A stretch of DNA of 7,822 nt, from assembly GCA_947565255.1 (NCBI GenBank), contig CANOFI010000105.1:1-7822 (forward strand), given 5' to 3'. The stretch's first letter is position 1. Each line of letters starts with the position of its first letter. Below, piece after piece: positions 6,030-7,822 of this stretch. This stretch comes from an uncultured Lachnospiraceae bacterium (GTDB lineage Bacteria; Bacillota; Clostridia; Lachnospirales; Lachnospiraceae). The translations under genes and the position numbers were made by a program. Below the pieces are notes generated by a model. That model was not told the origin of the DNA, did no database searches, and worked only from the letters and a program-made list of their open reading frames with translations.

Positions 6030-6719
6030 TTATTTCTGTCCATAATATGCATTTTCTCCATGCTTTCTTAAGAAATGTTTATCCATAAGCGGCTGCGGAA
6101 TCTGCCCTACCCTCGGATTGATGCATTCGGTATAATACGCCATTTTTGCACACTCCTCCAATACAACCGCGTTGTGCACAGCCTCCTTCGCATCCTTTCC
6201 CCAGGAAAACGGTCCGTGGTTTGTACAAAGTACGCCCGGCACAAACTTCGGATTCTTGTCTGCAAATGTCTCAAGAATGACCAGTCCTGTATTCTTTTCA
6301 TAGGCTTCCTCAATCTCTTCCGGCGTCAGGCTCCGTGCACATGGAATGTCCCCGTAAAAATAGTCTGCATGGGTCGTCCCATAGCTTGGAATGCTTCTTC
6401 CTGCCTGCGCCCACTGGGTCGCCCACTGGGAATGGGTGTGAACGACACCGCCAATTTCAGGCCACGCCTTGTACAATTCCATATGCGTTGCCGTGTCGGA
6501 AGAAGGGTTATACTTCCCCTCAATTTTGTTGCCGTTCAAATCCATAATTACCATGTCCTCCGGCTTCAGCTCATCATATTCCACTCCGCTGGGCTTAATC
6601 GCGAAATATCCGGTTTCTTTGTCGAAACCGCTGACATTTCCCCATGTGTATACGACAAGTCCCCTTTTGGGCAATTCCATATTTGCCTCATACACCTGCT
6701 GTTTTAACGCTTCTAACAT
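6030..6719 (-). CDS. araD: L-ribulose-5-phosphate 4-epimerase
   Basis: A complete 229-aa cytoplasmic zinc enzyme of the class II aldolase/epimerase superfamily. It converts L-ribulose 5-phosphate to D-xylulose 5-phosphate, the last step of L-arabinose breakdown and also used in L-ascorbate routes. Metal ligands are visible as H94 and H96 in VVHTHSQWAT and H168 in CTNHGPFSWG. The catalytic candidates D119 (THADYFYGDIPCAR) and Y226 (AYYGQ) match E. coli AraD, as do D75 and the GNVSG segment (27-31). The length is close to the E. coli enzyme (231 aa). An AGGAGG site lies 8 bases before the ATG. No araA or araB is nearby, so the epimerase is separated from the usual arabinose genes here. It lies 70 bases after recR with no strong terminator or promoter between, so read-through from recR is possible. 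UlaF or SgbE-type paralogues are an alternative name. Confidence 0.93.
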   Translation of the reverse strand: MLEALKQQVYEANMELPKRGLVVYTWGNVSGFDKETGYFAIKPSGVEYDELKPEDMVIMDLNGNKIEGKYNPSSDTATHMELYKAWPEIGGVVHTHSQWATQWAQAGRSIPSYGTTHADYFYGDIPCARSLTPEEIEEAYEKNTGLVILETFADKNPKFVPGVLCTNHGPFSWGKDAKEAVHNAVVLEECAKMAYYTECINPRVGQIPQPLMDKHFLRKHGENAYYGQK

Positions 6720-6789
6720 TTTCCTTTCCTCCTGTTCTTTGCCAATTTATCGACAGTTTCAATACTCTATTGTATTTTTTATTGATTTT

Positions 6790-7386
6790 TTATAATTCCA
6801 CCCTGCCCTCCAGTGCACGCAGCAGCGTCACTTCATCGATGCACTCTAAGTCTCCTCCGACCGGAACCCCACTGGCAATCCTCGTCACCTTCACTCCGGT
6901 GGGTTTTATGAGCTTGCTGATATACATCGCTGTTGTTTCACCCTCCAGACTTGAATTGGTGGCAATTATAACTTCCTTTACATCTCCCTCTAACCGCCTG
7001 ATCAGCTCTTTTAGCTTAATATCGTTCGGACCGATGCCAAGCATCGGAGAAATGGCCCCATGAAGCACATGATAAACCCCTTCATACTTGCCAGTCTTTT
7101 CATAGGCCGCCAGATCCCGCGGCGTCTCCACAACCATAATGGTCTCGTGCTCTCTCCTGTCATTTTTGCAAATCGGACATATTTCCTGGTCTGTCAGCGT
7201 ATAGCATTCTTTACAATAACAGATATTTTTCCTTGCATTGACAAGCGCACCGGCTAACTCCTCTACACGCTCGCCCGGCATATTCAGAATATGAAATGCC
7301 AGGCGCTGCGCTGTCTTACTCCCAATTCCCGGCAGGGAGGATAATTCCTCTATCAATTTGCTGATTTGTCCGCTGTAATATTCCAT
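6790..7386 (-). CDS. recR: Recombination mediator protein RecR
   Basis: A complete 198-aa DNA repair protein that works with RecO and RecF to load RecA on gapped DNA. In order: an N-terminal helix-hairpin-helix (about 10-34, with LPGIGSKTAQRLAFHIL), a four-cysteine zinc finger C58-x2-C61 and C70-x2-C73, then a Toprim domain (about 80-175) with VVETPRDLAAYE and TNSSLEGETTAMYI, and the conserved SGVPVGGDLE segment near 172-181. The length is normal for RecR. Its ATG shares one base with the ybaB stop (TGATG), so the two are translationally coupled. The best Shine-Dalgarno, GGAGG, lies 12 bases upstream inside the glycine codons at the end of ybaB. This is the standard ybaB-recR pair. Confidence 0.97.
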   Translation of the reverse strand: MEYYSGQISKLIEELSSLPGIGSKTAQRLAFHILNMPGERVEELAGALVNARKNICYCKECYTLTDQEICPICKNDRREHETIMVVETPRDLAAYEKTGKYEGVYHVLHGAISPMLGIGPNDIKLKELIRRLEGDVKEVIIATNSSLEGETTAMYISKLIKPTGVKVTRIASGVPVGGDLECIDEVTLLRALEGRVEL

Positions 7387-7739
7387 CAGAACGGAAAGCC
7401 TCCTCCAAGACCGCCCAAACCGCCTGTAATTCTGGACATGGACTCGGAAGATATTTCTTCCATCTTACGGAGCGCCTCATTCGTAGCAGCCATAACAAGA
7501 TCCTCTAACATTTCTACATCATCCGGGTCTACCGCCTCCTCTTTGATGGACACTTTCGTGACTTCCTTTTTGCCGGACAGCGTCACTTCCACAACACCGC
7601 CACCCGCACTTCCGGTTACCTCCATCTCCTCGAGCTGCTTTGTCGTCTCCTCCATCTGCTTCTGCATCTTCTGCGCCTGCTTCATAAGATTATTCATATT
7701 TCCCGGCATACCGCCCGGAAAACCACCTCTTTTTGCCAT
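7386..7739 (-). CDS. YbaB/EbfC family nucleoid-associated protein
   Basis: A complete 117-aa small DNA-binding protein of the YbaB/EbfC family. Family members form dimers with a tweezer-like shape and bind DNA as nucleoid-associated factors. The N-terminus is Gly/Met rich (GGFPGGMPGNMNNLMKQAQ), followed by a charged Met/Gln/Glu helix (about 15-40), then the conserved core VTGSAGGGVVEVTLSGKKEV (41-60) and DDVEMLEDLVMAATNEAL (73-90). It ends in a Gly-rich tail, GGLGGLGGGFPF. AAGGAGA lies about 8 bases before the ATG. It sits directly upstream of recR with a one-base overlap. In many bacteria dnaX precedes this pair, but here a good promoter lies just upstream, and any dnaX would be beyond the right edge. 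Confidence 0.95.
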   Translation of the reverse strand: MAKRGGFPGGMPGNMNNLMKQAQKMQKQMEETTKQLEEMEVTGSAGGGVVEVTLSGKKEVTKVSIKEEAVDPDDVEMLEDLVMAATNEALRKMEEISSESMSRITGGLGGLGGGFPF

Positions 7740-7781
7740 GTTTGCTATCTCCTTTTCTGCAACTATTTTCCAGCTATTATC

Positions 7782-7810
7782 ATTATACGTGCAAACGATG
7801 CAGAAATCAA
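7782..7810 (-). promoter_or_regulatory. Sigma-A promoter of ybaB-recR
   Basis: Read on the minus strand, -35 TTGATT (7805-7810) and a consensus -10 TATAAT (7782-7787) are separated by exactly 17 bases. Transcription would start near 7775, leaving a leader of about 35 nt. The pair is therefore probably transcribed on its own rather than only from an upstream dnaX. Confidence 0.7.
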
Positions 7811-7822
7811 TATTTTTTATAC

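Noticed and set aside
6075..6707. A 210-codon plus-strand frame opposite araD
   Set aside because: It is an antisense shadow of a well-conserved epimerase gene with no ribosome site or recognisable domain.
6760..6772. A CAATA-CTC-TATTG hairpin between recR and araD as a terminator
   Set aside because: The stem is five AT-rich pairs and the T-run follows only on the plus strand, where no gene needs it; it does not terminate recR on the minus strand.

Overview
The window looks like chromosome from a low-to-moderate GC anaerobic Firmicute, most likely a clostridial gut-type bacterium (Lachnospiraceae-like). The reasons are near-consensus AGGAGG ribosome-binding sites, sigma-A type promoters, AT-rich intergenic DNA, a stand-alone DUF1858 redox-disulfide protein, and a secreted protein ending in a dockerin. 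The genus is an inference.

Layout from left to right. Bases 1-140 hold an unresolved edge fragment, open on the minus strand, that may be the remnant of a gene. Bases 140-397 are AT-rich, with a good plus-strand promoter and a terminator-like hairpin in the leader. Bases 398-601 encode the 67-aa DUF1858 protein, the only clear plus-strand gene. It converges on the next gene, and the two share a hairpin at 605-650 with T-rich tracts on both sides. Bases 710-3079 (minus) encode a 789-aa exported protein with two LamG-like domains and a C-terminal dockerin. Bases 3080-3231 are dominated by a 97-bp imperfect palindrome. Bases 3232-5217 (minus) encode a full-length transketolase and 5246-5902 (minus) a TalC-type transaldolase. 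The two form an operon with its own promoter (-35 TGGACA, 17-bp spacer, -10 TATAAT) just past the end of the upstream gene. Bases 6030-6719 (minus) encode L-ribulose-5-phosphate 4-epimerase. Bases 6790-7386 and 7386-7739 (minus) encode RecR and the YbaB/EbfC nucleoid protein, overlapping by one base and driven by a promoter at 7782-7810.

The metabolic genes fit together. AraD produces D-xylulose 5-phosphate, which transketolase and transaldolase pass through the non-oxidative pentose phosphate pathway to fructose 6-phosphate and glyceraldehyde 3-phosphate. The LamG-dockerin protein would act outside the cell; its link to pentose metabolism is positional only. ybaB-recR is the usual housekeeping pair, and dnaX often lies upstream of it (here beyond the right edge).

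Most of the window is ordinary core metabolism and DNA repair. The parts worth a second look are the 97-bp palindrome between tkt and the dockerin gene, the symmetric dockerin on a protein with no catalytic domain, the leader hairpins, and the left-edge fragment. No CRISPR array, tRNA, rRNA, insertion sequence or defence system was seen.
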